NCBI GenBank assembly: GCA_004134995.1
Contig: REGP01000001.1
Coordinates: 620,001-684,000 of the forward strand
Length of the DNA stretch: 64,000 nucleotides
Source of the DNA: Oxalobacteraceae bacterium CAVE-383
GTDB taxonomy: Bacteria; Pseudomonadota; Gammaproteobacteria; Burkholderiales; Burkholderiaceae_D
Reading direction: 5' to 3'
In this document: piece by piece, positions 19,351-31,068 of the stretch
Position numbering within the stretch: the stretch's first letter is position 1
Layout of the letters: the number at the start of each line of letters is the position of its first letter
The notes under the pieces: model-generated
Seen by the model: the letters and a program-made list of their open reading frames with translations, nothing else
Told to the model about the DNA's origin: nothing
The model's database searches: none
Program-made: the position numbers and the translations under genes

Positions 19351-20394
19351 TCAGCCGCCCTTGAGCGCCGCCGCCGCTTCCCGCACCAGCGCCGGGCCGC
19401 GGTAGATCAATCCGCTATATAACTGCACCAGCGACGCTCCGGCGTCGCTTTTTTGTTTGGCGTCCGCGCCCGACATGATGCCGCCTACGCCGATGATCGG
19501 CACGGCGTCGCCGAGCGCGCTTTTCAGTCCCGCGATCACCTTGTTCGACAGCGCGAATACCGGCGCGCCAGACAGGCCGCCGGTTTCGGCGCCGTGCGCA
19601 ATGCCGGCGACCGCGTCGCGGGTGATGGTGGTATTGGTGGCGATCACGCCGTCGATGCCGTGGCGAACCAGCGCGTCGGCAATGTTCTTGATCTGTTCGG
19701 CATCGATATCCGGCGCGATTTTCAGGGCCAGCGGCACGTAGCGCTTATGCTCGTCGGCCAGCGCGCGCTGCGCCGCTTTCAACTGCGCCAGCAGATCGTC
19801 GAGTTCGCTTGCGCCTTGCAGCTGGCGCAGGTTCTTGGTATTCGGCGAGGAGATATTCACCGTCACATAGGATGCATAGGGATAGACCTTGCGCAGGCAG
19901 TGCAGATAATCCTCGGCCGCGCGCTCGATCGGCGTATCGGCATTCTTGCCGATGTTCAGGCCCAATACGCCGCTGCGTTCCTGGTAGAAGCGCGAAGACT
20001 GGACGTTGCGCACGAAAGCGTCGACGCCGCCGTTGTTGAAGCCCAGGCGGTTGATGATGCCGTTGGCTTGGGGCAGGCGGAACATGCGCGGCTTCGGGTT
20101 GCCGGGCTGTGCGCGCGGCGTGACGGTGCCGATCTCGATGAAGCCGAACCCCAGCGCGGCCAGGCCGTCGATAGTCGAGCCGTCCTTGTCGAGGCCGGCG
20201 GCCAGTCCGACCGGATTGGGAAAGCGGATCCCCATTACAGTGCGCGGATCGGCGGCGGGGCGGCGCATCAGGGCGGTCAGGCCGAGGCGTTCGGCGCGGC
20301 GCAGCGCCGGCAAGGTCAGGTGATGGGCTTGTTCGGCATCGAGCGTGAACAGGAGCGGGCGGACGAGAGGATAGAAATCGGGCACGGTCGGCAA
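19351..20394 (-). CDS. pyrD: Dihydroorotate dehydrogenase (quinone), class 2
   Basis: A 347-residue membrane-associated FMN enzyme converting dihydroorotate to orotate in pyrimidine synthesis, with quinone as acceptor. It shows the class 2 N-terminal helix region ([22 protein letters not shown]), the [13 protein letters not shown] motif, the catalytic Ser region [17 protein letters not shown] and the FMN motif [21 protein letters not shown]. It is convergent with cysB across a 21-nt gap. Confidence 0.96.
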   Translation of the reverse strand: MPTVPDFYPLVRPLLFTLDAEQAHHLTLPALRRAERLGLTALMRRPAADPRTVMGIRFPNPVGLAAGLDKDGSTIDGLAALGFGFIEIGTVTPRAQPGNPKPRMFRLPQANGIINRLGFNNGGVDAFVRNVQSSRFYQERSGVLGLNIGKNADTPIERAAEDYLHCLRKVYPYASYVTVNISSPNTKNLRQLQGASELDDLLAQLKAAQRALADEHKRYVPLALKIAPDIDAEQIKNIADALVRHGIDGVIATNTTITRDAVAGIAHGAETGGLSGAPVFALSNKVIAGLKSALGDAVPIIGVGGIMSGADAKQKSDAGASLVQLYSGLIYRGPALVREAAAALKGG

Positions 20395-20453
20395 TCGGAG
20401 AGGTGGGTCGGTAAAACCGGCTATTCTAGCCTACCGGGCCGCGCCGACAGCGT

Positions 20454-21194
20454 TCAGATGGCTTGCCAACGGCCTTCATGCAAGGCCTGCAGGGGTTTGA
20501 AATTGGTCTTGTAGGCCATTTTCCGGCTTTGGGCGATCCAATAGCCAAGATAGATGTACGGCAGGTTCAGGCGCCTGGCCTGTTCGATCTGCCACAGCAC
20601 GTTGTAAGTGCCGAACGACGCGCCCGGCACATCCGGGTCGTAGAAGGTATAGACCGACGACAGGCCGTCGTCGAGCACGTCGATGATGCTGATCATGCGC
20701 AGCACGTTGCCGGCGTCGCGGAATTCGACCAGGCGCGTGTTGACCTTGCTTTGCAGGAGGAATTGGGCGTACTGATCGCGGCTGTCCTGATCCATGCCGC
20801 CGCCGGCATGGCGCGCGGTCTGGTAGCGCAGGTACAGATCGTAATGGTCGTCGGCGTAGGCCAGCTTGGTGACCAGCGCCGTCAGCGCCTGCGGCGAATC
20901 CGGATCGTTATAATGGCTCCAGGCGCGGCGCTGGCTGCGGTTGGGCTTGAATGCATTGACGTCGATGCGCACCGGCGTGCAGGCATGACAGCCGTCGCAA
21001 TATGGACGGTAGGTGAATACCCCGCTGCGCCGGAAGCCGTTCTTGACCAGTTCCGAATAGACGTCGGCATTGATCAGGTGGGTCGGCGTGGCAACCTGCG
21101 AACGCGCCTGCTGCTGATCCAGGTAACTGCATGGATACGGCGCAGTCGCATAAAACTGCAGGGTGGAAAATGGCAAGTCTTTTAGATGAGTCAT
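20454..21194 (-). CDS. bpt: Aspartate/glutamate leucyl-transferase (Bpt), N-end rule
   Basis: A 246-residue aminoacyl-tRNA:protein transferase that adds Leu to N-terminal Asp/Glu of proteins, marking them for ClpAP. The N-terminal [16 protein letters not shown] and the cysteine motif [18 protein letters not shown] are diagnostic, as is the C-terminal [20 protein letters not shown]. Next to it, on the same strand, is aat, the L/F-transferase, so both N-degron branches are encoded side by side. Confidence 0.93.
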   Translation of the reverse strand: MTHLKDLPFSTLQFYATAPYPCSYLDQQQARSQVATPTHLINADVYSELVKNGFRRSGVFTYRPYCDGCHACTPVRIDVNAFKPNRSQRRAWSHYNDPDSPQALTALVTKLAYADDHYDLYLRYQTARHAGGGMDQDSRDQYAQFLLQSKVNTRLVEFRDAGNVLRMISIIDVLDDGLSSVYTFYDPDVPGASFGTYNVLWQIEQARRLNLPYIYLGYWIAQSRKMAYKTNFKPLQALHEGRWQAI

Positions 21195-21268
21195 TGGCGT
21201 GATATTCGACAGTGGCGACGATGGCGGCGGCGGCCGCTCACAACGATTGCATCAACTTTCCGTTGATA

Positions 21269-22015
21269 TCAGTCTACATTATTTCCGAATAGTTCGAGCG
21301 GTTGCCAATGAGAGATTTGTTCGGCGCGGATCGCCTGGCGCAGGTGGGCCAGGAAATCGGCGCGGCGGATCGGCTTGGCGCCCAGCGAGGCCAGGTGGGC
21401 GGTTTCTTGTTGGCAATCGATCAAGTCGACGCCGTGATGGCGCAGGAAACGCACCAGATGGGCCAGCGCGATTTTCGAGGCGTCGGCGCGCCGCGCGAAC
21501 ATCGATTCGCCGTAGAACATGCGGCCGATGCTGACGCCGTATGCGCCGCCGACCAGCTCGCCGTCCAGCCAGACTTCGGACGAATGCGCGAAGCCGGCCC
21601 GGTGCAGGCCGCAGTAGCCCTTGACGATATCTTCGGAAATCCAGGTGCCGGGACCGTTGCGGCGCGGCTGCGCGCAGGCGCGCATCACCGCTTCGAATGC
21701 CGAATCGAAGCGGATTTCCCAATGCCGTTCGGCTTCGGGGCCGAGCCGGTTGCGCTCGAAGCGGCGTAGCGTCTTGCGCAGGCTGTCGGCGATATGGAAG
21801 TCGGCGGTCTTGAGCACCATGCGCGGGTCGGTGCTCCACCAGAGAATCGGCTGGCCCTCCGAATACCAGGGAAAAATGCCTTGCCGATAGGCTTGCAGCA
21901 GGCGTTCCGGCGATAGATCGGCGCCGGCCGCAAGCAGCCCGGCGGGGCCGTCCTCTTCGGTCATGGCTTTGGCGGGGTCGGGAAACGGCGTTTTGTCGTC
22001 GAGCCAGATAATCAT
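21269..22015 (-). CDS. aat: Leucyl/phenylalanyl-tRNA--protein transferase
   Basis: A 248-residue enzyme adding Leu or Phe to proteins with N-terminal Lys/Arg. The start at 22015 gives [14 protein letters not shown], the normal beginning; the frame continues upstream into the NUDIX region but is not coding there. Motifs are the [20 protein letters not shown] segment, [20 protein letters not shown], and [20 protein letters not shown] with [15 protein letters not shown] near the C-terminus. It lies between bpt and the NUDIX gene. Confidence 0.95.
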   Translation of the reverse strand: MIIWLDDKTPFPDPAKAMTEEDGPAGLLAAGADLSPERLLQAYRQGIFPWYSEGQPILWWSTDPRMVLKTADFHIADSLRKTLRRFERNRLGPEAERHWEIRFDSAFEAVMRACAQPRRNGPGTWISEDIVKGYCGLHRAGFAHSSEVWLDGELVGGAYGVSIGRMFYGESMFARRADASKIALAHLVRFLRHHGVDLIDCQQETAHLASLGAKPIRRADFLAHLRQAIRAEQISHWQPLELFGNNVD

Positions 22016-22052
22016 CAGGGCCTTCCGGATTCTGGGTGCCGGCCTTGCAGTG

Positions 22053-22616
22053 CTACGCCGGTTGCGCCATGCGCTTGCGGATGTCTTCGGTATGAAAGCC
22101 GAAGCCCTGCTTGCCGTGCAGGTCGGAAAAAAATTGGCGCAGCGTGTACTCGACGGTCGGGAAGGCGATGTCCTCCCACGGAATCGCATCCTCGGTGAAC
22201 AGTTCGACTTCCAGGCTTTCGATGCCGGCGGCGTAGTCCAGATCGAGTAGGGTGGCGCGGTAGAACAGATGCACCTGATGCACGTGCGGCACATTGATCA
22301 GCGAAAACAGCCCGTGCAATTCGATATTGGCGCCGGCTTCTTCCTCGGTTTCGCGGCGCGCGGCATCGGTCGTGGTTTCTTCATTTTCCATGAAGCCGGC
22401 CGGCAGCGTCCAGTAGCCGTAGCGCGGTTCGATGGCGCGTTTGCACAACAGCACCTGCACCTTGCCGTCCTGTTCCCAGACCGGAATCGAGCCGACCACC
22501 AGTTTTGGATTCTGGTAATGAATGGCGCCGCAGTTCTCGCAGACAAAGCGCAGCCGCGTGTCATCGGCCGGAATGGACTGGGTGACGGGATTGGCGCATT
22601 CGGAACAAAATTTCAT
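22053..22616 (-). CDS. NUDIX hydrolase with N-terminal zinc ribbon
   Basis: A 187-residue pyrophosphohydrolase. The first 35 residues form a CxxC...CxxC zinc ribbon (CSECANP, CENCG). The NUDIX box is complete: [20 protein letters not shown] followed by AG. The start at 22616 gives [10 protein letters not shown]; the frame runs further upstream but without homology. This short ribbon-plus-NUDIX layout resembles NudC-like proteins, which lack an extra N-terminal domain here; NAD(H), FAD or ADP-ribose could be substrates. Confidence 0.88.
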   Translation of the reverse strand: MKFCSECANPVTQSIPADDTRLRFVCENCGAIHYQNPKLVVGSIPVWEQDGKVQVLLCKRAIEPRYGYWTLPAGFMENEETTTDAARRETEEEAGANIELHGLFSLINVPHVHQVHLFYRATLLDLDYAAGIESLEVELFTEDAIPWEDIAFPTVEYTLRQFFSDLHGKQGFGFHTEDIRKRMAQPA

Positions 22617-22726
22617 AGAAAGCAGTCGCTCGGTTCGGGGTTGATCTCTGTGCGGAAAAGCAGGGCCGGTATTGCTGCTTTTCCGATCAGAGCGCAGTGT
22701 AACATCCGTCCCGTTCACTGAATCGA

Positions 22727-22755
22727 TTGCGAGCGATTGGAATCTGATATATAAT
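22727..22755 (+). promoter_or_regulatory. Sigma-70 promoter of the initiator tRNA gene
   Basis: TTGCGA and TATAAT are separated by exactly 17 nt, and the -10 hexamer ends 13 nt before the tRNA 5' end. This is a strong consensus arrangement. Confidence 0.8.
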
Positions 22756-22768
22756 CTTTTTCTTCAGA

Positions 22769-22845
<77 letters not shown>

Positions 22846-22871
22846 GTTTCGATAAGTAATACTGTAAATTC

Positions 22872-22910
22872 AAGCCCTTAGCGTTGCAGCGCCAAGGGCT
22901 TTATTTTTTG
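22872..22910 (+). terminator. Terminator after tRNA-fMet
   Basis: AAGCCCTTAGCG and CGCCAAGGGCTT form a stem of about 11-12 bp with one mismatch, followed by TTATTTTTT. It ends the tRNA transcript 27 nt after the CCA. Confidence 0.88.
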
Positions 22911-23009
22911 CGCGACTCTTTTTCGATTACCCAATATTGCCACGTGGATCACTCCAAAACGCCTACCTGATTGCTCGGTAGGATTGTGCCTCAGCTCGCG
23001 TACTGGGTT

Positions 23010-25277
<2,268 letters not shown>

Positions 25278-25460
25278 TTACGGTGTAAAGAATCTGCATG
25301 AACCTCCAGCATGAGGCCATCCAAAAGATAGATGTCGCCTTGGCCGGACTGGAATCGGTCAAGGCAGGTTTCAACATCAGTTCACTGGAAGCGGCCTGCC
25401 AGGCCTTATGCATCGAAAAAGCCACATCGGCAGGCCGGTTCAATCAGCTCATGACGCAGA

Positions 25461-26474
25461 CTACTTGGCCATCAGAAATGCTAATAAATCAGCATTGACG
25501 AGGTCGGCTTGCGTCGTGCACATGCCGTGGGGAGCGCCTGGATAGACCTTGAGCGTCGCGTTCTTGATGATTTTTGCAGAGAGCCGGCCGCTATCGTCGA
25601 TAGGCACAATCTGGTCATCGTCACCATGCAGAATGAGCGTCGGGACATCGATTTTCTTCAGGTCCGGCGTGTAGTCGACCTCTGAGAATTCCTTGATGCA
25701 TGCATACTGACCGACGATCGAGCCGAGCATCCCTTCCCGCCAGAATTCATCGATTACGCCCTGCTGAACCTTGACGCCTTGGCGGTTGTATCCGTAAAAG
25801 GGAACCGCCAGGTCCTTATAAAACTGCGACCGGTTCGTAGCTACCCCAGCACGGATGCCATCAAACACCGACATCGGCAGTCCGCCGGGATTTGCAGCAG
25901 TCTTCAGCATGATCGGCGGCACGGCGCCAATCAGCACCACTTTGGATACCCGCTTCGATCCATGGCGTCCGATGTAATGGGCTACCTCGCCGCCGCCTGT
26001 GGAATGCCCGACCATCATTGCGCCTTTGAGGTCGAGTGCATTCATGAGTGCAGCCAGATCGTCTGCATATGTATCCATGTTGTTGCCTTCGGACGATTGA
26101 CTTGAGCGGCCATGTCCACGGCGGTCATGCGCAATCACGCGATATCCCTTCTGAACGAGGAACAGCATCTGCGCTTCCCATGCGTCGGCATCCAACGGCC
26201 AACCATGCGAGAACACCACAGGCGTGCCATGCCCCCAATCTTTATAGAAAATCTGAGTACCATCTTTCATCGTAACTGTATTCATCGCTTGTGCTCCTGC
26301 ATGTTTAGGACTGTGCGTATTAGCTGAGACTGCCGTGCCGCTTTCGGCAAAGCTGGTTGCAGGGATGCTGAATGCGGTAACCCCGGCGGCAACGGCAGCT
26401 CCGACGGTGCTTGAGGTTGTCGCAAGAAAGTTCCTACGCCCTGATATCGCTGCGGGATCATGTTTGTTATTCAC
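25461..26474 (-). CDS. Tat-exported alpha/beta hydrolase, haloperoxidase-like
   Basis: A 337-residue protein whose first ~45 residues are a twin-arginine signal ([20 protein letters not shown], cleavage near SFA|ESG). The mature part is a non-haem chloroperoxidase/arylesterase-type alpha/beta hydrolase: oxyanion segment [15 protein letters not shown], nucleophile Ser in [11 protein letters not shown], acid Asp in [10 protein letters not shown] and His in [10 protein letters not shown]. It is thus folded before export to the periplasm. A 16-bp palindrome and -10 element lie upstream (26639-26683). Katalytic role (perhydrolysis or ester cleavage) is not certain; katG next door fits a peroxide-related setting. 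Confidence 0.87.
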   Translation of the reverse strand: MNNKHDPAAISGRRNFLATTSSTVGAAVAAGVTAFSIPATSFAESGTAVSANTHSPKHAGAQAMNTVTMKDGTQIFYKDWGHGTPVVFSHGWPLDADAWEAQMLFLVQKGYRVIAHDRRGHGRSSQSSEGNNMDTYADDLAALMNALDLKGAMMVGHSTGGGEVAHYIGRHGSKRVSKVVLIGAVPPIMLKTAANPGGLPMSVFDGIRAGVATNRSQFYKDLAVPFYGYNRQGVKVQQGVIDEFWREGMLGSIVGQYACIKEFSEVDYTPDLKKIDVPTLILHGDDDQIVPIDDSGRLSAKIIKNATLKVYPGAPHGMCTTQADLVNADLLAFLMAK

Positions 26475-26638
26475 TTCGATTCCTTCTCAGAATTGCAATT
26501 GGATGCGCCCCAGATGTTCGGTACGGCCGTTGCGCGAGTTGGTCATCTGTACGTGACTGGATTTTGAATGTGACGTTCAAGGTTGTGCCTGCCACTGCAA
26601 TAAAAACCGGCAACCCCTGCCGTGACTTTCAGAACTGC

Positions 26639-26683
26639 AATATATAGGATAGAAAGGGGGAGGAGAATTACACATTCCTGTAA
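26639..26683 (-). promoter_or_regulatory. Palindromic regulator site plus -10 upstream of the Tat hydrolase gene
   Basis: On the minus strand TTACAGGAATGTGTAA (26683-26668) is followed after 23 nt by TATATT (26644-26639). The palindrome extends by one base each side (ATTACA...TGTAAT). The same architecture occurs upstream of the FixJ-like regulator and of ytcA-mdtNOP. The predicted start leaves a leader of about 160 nt before the hydrolase ATG at 26474. Confidence 0.6.
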
Positions 26684-26719
26684 TACAGTTTGCCGGCGTC
26701 GTTCCAGCAAACAGATCCA

Positions 26720-29311
26720 TCATCGAGAAGAGGTCCCCGGACGGGAAATCTGGGCAGGCAAGACTGCCAGGACGACACTGAAGGTTGCTCCATAGCCCGC
26801 ATTATTGACGGCAGTGAGACGACCTTCATGCGCTTCGATGATGGAGCGAGACACCGCAAGCCCAATGCCCATTCCCTTGTTTTTGGTCGTGATGAATGCG
26901 TCGAATATGCTGTCGTCACCGACGATGCCCGAACCGTTATCGATGACATCGAGCAGCACCGACCGGTCTTCAAGGGCGCGCGCAGCAATGAGAATCTTAG
27001 GTGTGCGCCCCGTGTTTTCCGTGGCCTCTATCCCGTTCATAATAAGATTAAGAAGGACCTGCTGAATCTGTATTTGGTCGACGAACACCGGCGGCAGGCC
27101 ATCGGGCAAGTCGAACGCGATGTCGGCGGTACGCTTGGTCTCGTCCTCCCGTAGCAGCCGTACGGCTTCGAGGACCATATCTTTCACATTTCGACCTTGC
27201 TTCTGGAGTGTTTGCCGCTTGAACAGTGCGCGGATGCTTTGCATCGTCTCGTCGGCGGAACGGGCGTCTCGAATGACGCTTTCCACGGAAACCATGACTT
27301 CCGTCAGGTTTGGCGGAGACGCTGCGAGCCACCGTTTGCAAGCCTGCGCATTAGCGATAACGGACGTCAGAGGCTGATTGAGTTCATGCGCGATGGACGC
27401 CGAGAGTTCTGCAACGGTGGCAATCTGTGTTGCCCGCGCGAGTTCGGCCTGAGTCTGTCTGAGCCGGTCCTCGGCACGTTTCGGTTCGTCAATATCAAAA
27501 CTGAGTCCGTACCATTGGACAATGTTGCCGCCAGAGTTTCTCATTGCTTCAGCGGTGTGCTGGTACCATCGATAAACGCCGTCTTTTCGGCGAAGCCGGG
27601 CAGTGTGGCAGTACGGTTCGCCAGTTTTGATCGAGTGTGCCCACGCATGAGCCAGCCTGCCCATGTCGTCAGGGTGAATGGTCTTCTCATAGCCGAGGTC
27701 CGCGAGCTGCGAAAGACCCAAGCCCAGGAATTCGGAGGTTTTCCCATTGATGTAAGTGAGCCCGCCTTCTGGGTCATTGCACCAGAGCATGGCCGGAATG
27801 GTCTCTGTGAGCTTCTGAAGTTGGTACTCCCGCTGTTCGAGCACTGCTTCCGTTTGCTTGAGATCGTTGATGTCCGTACATACGCCGTACCAGTTCACAA
27901 TGTCACCGTTGGCATCCCGCATCGGGATGCTTTGGCATTGAAACCAGCAATATGTGTTGTCGGCGGCGCGGAACCGATTGGCTGACTCGTAAGGTCTTCC
28001 ACTATTGATTGAGTCTTGCCAGGCTTCCATTGTTGACGCAAAGTCATCTGGGTGCACCAGGTGAAGCCAGCCCCCGGCTATCAAATCAGCTTGCCGTAGT
28101 CCAGTGTAGTCTTCGGTACGCTTGTTCACATATTCCAGATGCCCATGGGAGTCCGTACGCCAGAGCAGGAGAGGAACATTCTCCGTCAACCAATACAGTT
28201 GCGCTTCCCGTTCACGGACGATCTCTTTGGACCTGTACAGGTCATCAATGTCCATGTTCACGGCATACCACTTGTAGACACTTCCGTCAGCATTGAAATA
28301 AGGGACGGAGCGCGAGTGACGCCATCGGTAATTATCGCCTTGGTCTGCCCATCGGTAGGTTGTATCGTACGCGGTCTTGTCCTGAACAGAGCGAAGATAG
28401 CCCTCCTTGACTCTGTCGCGGTCATCGGGATGAATATATCGCAAAAAGCCGAGATTCTGCATCCCTGTCAGCGTTGTTTTGGTTTCATCAAGAATCTGCT
28501 GATTAACGAAGTCGAAATCTTGCTCTGTCCGGGTGGCGAAGCGGCCCGGTATGCGGTCGAGTAGTTCTCTGGCTTCTTTCTCGCTTGCCGCTAATGCTTG
28601 TTGAACCTTGACGGTCTCTTCGATTTCTATTGCGATGAGATACCAGTGGGGGACGTCCCCGTTTGAGCAGGTTGATGGCTCGGCAAGAAGACGCTGCCAG
28701 CGGTATACGCCGTCATGCTGCAGCATCCTCACGTTAATGTCGACCGGTTCATGCGCGGCAATGCGTGCTTTCCATTGTTGCTTTGCGGCATGCGCGTCAT
28801 CGGGGTGCAGGCAAGCCATCCATCCGTCACCGAGGATTTCCGCCATCGGTCTTCCCAGCGCGGTAACACCAACTTTATTCACGTAGAGCAGCTCGCCGGT
28901 GGGCCCACCGACACATACGCATGCCGGCAGGTTATCCACAATGCGCCGATAGATTTGTTCATCATCGGGCGCATCCTTTAATCCGGCCGTTGAGCCTGGT
29001 TGCGTGGGGCGCCGAGAGACCAGTTCGGCGCAAAGCCATACCGCTGCGATCGCGACGGCGCAAGGACCGATAGGGCCGGAGACAAGAGGAGGATGCGTGG
29101 AAGCCAACACCGTTGTGGCTATTCCAAGCGAGGCGAACGTCGCGGCCAGACGCCCGAAGGGCCGGCCGAAAAAGTGCGCGGACAGGACGACGCAGATGAG
29201 GCCAAGGCTGCCCGTGACCGGTTCAAGTAAGCCCGCCGCCCCTGCGGCGCCTGATATGGCGACGCCGAGGGCAACATTCCGGGGCGAGTGTGGTATCAAC
29301 AGAGTAAGCAT
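26720..29311 (-). CDS. Four-PAS membrane sensor histidine kinase
   Basis: An 863-residue sensor kinase. Residues ~1-100 hold three or four hydrophobic segments. Four PAS domains follow, each ending in an HPDD motif (CLHPDDAH, YIHPDDRD, LVHPDDFA, TIHPDDMG). The kinase core has the H-box SASIAHELNQPLTSVIANAQ, the N-box NLIMNGIEATEN and the G-boxes DNGSGI and KGMGIGLAVSRSIIEAH. The start at 29311 has GAGG six bases before; the frame is open to 29416 but those residues are unlike a signal region. No response regulator is adjacent. The kinase at 39503-41704 is a clear paralogue and has two, so they may share output. Confidence 0.88.
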   Translation of the reverse strand: MLTLLIPHSPRNVALGVAISGAAGAAGLLEPVTGSLGLICVVLSAHFFGRPFGRLAATFASLGIATTVLASTHPPLVSGPIGPCAVAIAAVWLCAELVSRRPTQPGSTAGLKDAPDDEQIYRRIVDNLPACVCVGGPTGELLYVNKVGVTALGRPMAEILGDGWMACLHPDDAHAAKQQWKARIAAHEPVDINVRMLQHDGVYRWQRLLAEPSTCSNGDVPHWYLIAIEIEETVKVQQALAASEKEARELLDRIPGRFATRTEQDFDFVNQQILDETKTTLTGMQNLGFLRYIHPDDRDRVKEGYLRSVQDKTAYDTTYRWADQGDNYRWRHSRSVPYFNADGSVYKWYAVNMDIDDLYRSKEIVREREAQLYWLTENVPLLLWRTDSHGHLEYVNKRTEDYTGLRQADLIAGGWLHLVHPDDFASTMEAWQDSINSGRPYESANRFRAADNTYCWFQCQSIPMRDANGDIVNWYGVCTDINDLKQTEAVLEQREYQLQKLTETIPAMLWCNDPEGGLTYINGKTSEFLGLGLSQLADLGYEKTIHPDDMGRLAHAWAHSIKTGEPYCHTARLRRKDGVYRWYQHTAEAMRNSGGNIVQWYGLSFDIDEPKRAEDRLRQTQAELARATQIATVAELSASIAHELNQPLTSVIANAQACKRWLAASPPNLTEVMVSVESVIRDARSADETMQSIRALFKRQTLQKQGRNVKDMVLEAVRLLREDETKRTADIAFDLPDGLPPVFVDQIQIQQVLLNLIMNGIEATENTGRTPKILIAARALEDRSVLLDVIDNGSGIVGDDSIFDAFITTKNKGMGIGLAVSRSIIEAHEGRLTAVNNAGYGATFSVVLAVLPAQISRPGTSSR

Positions 29312-29312
29312 G

Positions 29313-29441
29313 TCAACCTCGGCGTCCGCCCATGGGACTCGCCCAGCCGGAGCGCAGACGGAATGGGGTGGCGGAACTGACGCCGACCGCCCCAGTGGCG
29401 GGTAACCACTGCGCAATCGTTTGACCCGGTTGGACTTTCAT
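29313..29441 (-). CDS. Possible 42-residue leader peptide coupled to the PAS kinase
   Basis: A short frame beginning MKVQPGQTIAQWLPATG and ending SPMGGRRG. It has a good ribosome binding site (GGAG, 9 nt before the ATG). Its stop (TGA, 29315-29313) is separated from the kinase ATG (29311) by a single base, in a different frame, which is typical of translational coupling. I recognise no family. It may be a real small protein or only a leader that controls kinase translation. Confidence 0.4.
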   Translation of the reverse strand: MKVQPGQTIAQWLPATGAVGVSSATPFRLRSGWASPMGGRRG

Positions 29442-29453
29442 GAACACTGCTCC

Positions 29454-29597
29454 TCAGACTTGTTGCAACATCTTGCGCAGGATTGCCGCGTCTTCTTGAC
29501 CTTTATAGGCACGTCGCCAAAGGGCGTCGACCATATCGGTGTAGAGGCGACCGCCTCGGGCGCTGCCGTGACGGATGCGATCCCTATAGCGGCTCAT
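29454..29597 (-). CDS. Possible 47-residue small protein upstream of the PAS kinase
   Basis: A short frame MSRYRDRIRHGSARGGRLYT continuing to AAILRKMLQQV, basic and probably helical. It ends 12 nt before the ATG of the 42-residue frame. A perfect TATAAT lies 11 nt upstream (29614-29609), so the mRNA would start only a few bases before the ATG and the gene would be nearly leaderless; no ribosome binding site is visible. It could instead be untranslated leader. Confidence 0.35.
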   Translation of the reverse strand: MSRYRDRIRHGSARGGRLYTDMVDALWRRAYKGQEDAAILRKMLQQV

Positions 29598-29608
29598 GAT
29601 TATTCATG

Positions 29609-29614
29609 ATTATA
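29609..29614 (-). promoter_or_regulatory. TATAAT -10 element for the kinase transcript
   Basis: A perfect -10 hexamer on the minus strand upstream of the two small frames and the PAS kinase. No good -35 hexamer stands 16-18 nt upstream, so an activator may be needed. Confidence 0.45.
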
Positions 29615-29706
29615 TGTGTCAGCCAAATTGTTTGCCTGATCGCCCCGAATCGAAGGCAAAAAATAATGCTTGCAAAGGTTTAAAGCGCTTTTGTATCCAA
29701 ATATCG

Positions 29707-29744
29707 AAAAACCGTTATCAGCTCAGGCTTTTAACGGTTTTTTT
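29707..29744. terminator. Terminator between the acyl-CoA operon and the PAS kinase transcript
   Basis: AAAACCGTTA and TAACGGTTTT form a 10-bp stem with a 14-nt loop; T runs follow on both strands (TTTTTTT on plus, TTTTT on minus). On the minus strand it lies about 90 nt past the stop of the acyl-CoA dehydrogenase gene and would end that operon. Confidence 0.8.
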
Positions 29745-29758
29745 GCATTCAGGGGTAT

Positions 29759-29793
29759 CAGGAGATTCAGGGAGATTCAGGGAGATTCAGGGG
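29759..29793. repeat. Tandem decamer repeat (GGAGATTCAG x3)
   Basis: Three perfect head-to-tail copies of GGAGATTCAG starting at 29761, preceded by ATTCAGGGGTATCA, which echoes the unit. The tract lies between the last gene of the acyl-CoA operon (stop at 29831) and its terminator, in non-coding DNA. It may vary in copy number by slippage. Confidence 0.8.
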
Positions 29794-29830
29794 CGGTCGC
29801 CCCATGGAGACTTCCATATCACATACGCGG

Positions 29831-31033
29831 TTACACAAACGCGCTAAAGCCGGTAATCGCCCTGCCGACAATAAGGCTGTTCATCTCGCGCGTTCCTTCG
29901 TACGAATACAAGGCCTCGGCATCGGCCACGAAACGGCCAATATGATGTTCGAGCAGAATGCCGTTTGCGCCCAGGACTTCGCGCGCCATGCCGACGGTCT
30001 CGCGCATGCGCACCGTGCAGATGCCCTTTGCCAGCGATGCGTGTTCGTCCTTCATCTTGCCTTCCTCCTGCAATTGGGACAGCCGCAGGCACAGGGACTG
30101 GGTCGAAGTGATATTGCCCAGCATGCGGAACAACAGATCCTGTACCAGTTGGAAGGAGGCGATCGGGCGGCCGAACTGCTGGCGCTTCTGCGCATAACGC
30201 AAAGCATGCTCATACGCGCCGGTGGCGCAACCGACCGATTCCCAGGCCACGCCGGCGCGGCTCATGCGCAGTACTTTTGCTGTGTCGCGGAACGAATTGG
30301 CGCCGACCAGGTGATTGGCATCCGGCACACGGCATTCGGTCATGGTGATATGGCCGTTCTGCACCACGCGCAACGCCATTTTCGTAACGATCTTCTCAAC
30401 CTTGAAACCGGGCGTGTTATTTTCAACGATGAAACCCTTCACCTGATTGTCCGCGACGTCGCGAGCCCAGATGATCGTCAGATCGCCCCAGGTGGCATTG
30501 CCGATCCACTTCTTCTGGCCATTCAGAATCCAGCTATCGCCATCGCGCCGCGCCGTGGTCTCCAGGCCGCCTGAAGTACCGGATCCCACGTTCGGTTCGG
30601 TCAGCCCGAATGAGCCGACCTTGGTGAACGCGGCCATGGGCGGGAGCCACTTCTGCTTTTGCTCTTCCGAGCCGCAGAGGTAAATGGAACCCATGGCCAG
30701 GCCGGTATGGACGCCGAAAAATGTGGAGATCGATGCGTCGACACGCGCCATTTCCATCATCACGAAGCCCATCAGCATCATCGTCTTGCCCGGACAGCCG
30801 TAGCCCGCATATGGCAGGCCGCCGATCGCCAGTTTCTGCAGTTTCGGAAGCAACTCAAAGGGGAACTCGTCCCGGGCCCAATAGTCGTTGATGATGGGCT
30901 CGACTTCGCTTTCCATGAACGAGCGGACCTTCAATCGGATGGCATTGTCGTCATCGCTGAGCGTTTGCGACACCATGTAAAAGTCGCCGTCCGCATAAGG
31001 CAACACGGCGGGAGTTGTAACAGTCTTAGGCAT
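29831..31033 (-). CDS. Acyl-CoA dehydrogenase, GCDH/ACX4-like
   Basis: A 400-residue FAD enzyme oxidising an acyl-CoA to the 2-enoyl-CoA. It shows FGLTEPNVGSGTSGGLETTA, the WIGNATWGD loop and the catalytic Glu in YSYEGTREMNSLIVGRAITG. Overall it resembles glutaryl-CoA dehydrogenase and the plant ACX4 short-chain oxidase. However, the arginine that binds the glutaryl carboxylate in GCDH (GYRS) is replaced here by Ser in RVDASISTFFGVH, so glutaryl-CoA is an unlikely substrate. It is the last gene of a five-gene operon with a CoA-transferase, a hydratase and a hydroxyacyl-CoA dehydrogenase. Confidence 0.87.
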   Translation of the reverse strand: MPKTVTTPAVLPYADGDFYMVSQTLSDDDNAIRLKVRSFMESEVEPIINDYWARDEFPFELLPKLQKLAIGGLPYAGYGCPGKTMMLMGFVMMEMARVDASISTFFGVHTGLAMGSIYLCGSEEQKQKWLPPMAAFTKVGSFGLTEPNVGSGTSGGLETTARRDGDSWILNGQKKWIGNATWGDLTIIWARDVADNQVKGFIVENNTPGFKVEKIVTKMALRVVQNGHITMTECRVPDANHLVGANSFRDTAKVLRMSRAGVAWESVGCATGAYEHALRYAQKRQQFGRPIASFQLVQDLLFRMLGNITSTQSLCLRLSQLQEEGKMKDEHASLAKGICTVRMRETVGMAREVLGANGILLEHHIGRFVADAEALYSYEGTREMNSLIVGRAITGFSAFV

Positions 31034-31068
31034 GACAGAATCCTTTACGTAATTGGAAAGCGCGTTGA

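Noticed and set aside
29421-29609. 62-codon plus-strand frame antisense to the two tiny kinase leader frames
   Set aside because: It has no ribosome binding site or recognisable product; the minus-strand frames are better supported by spacing and coupling to the kinase.
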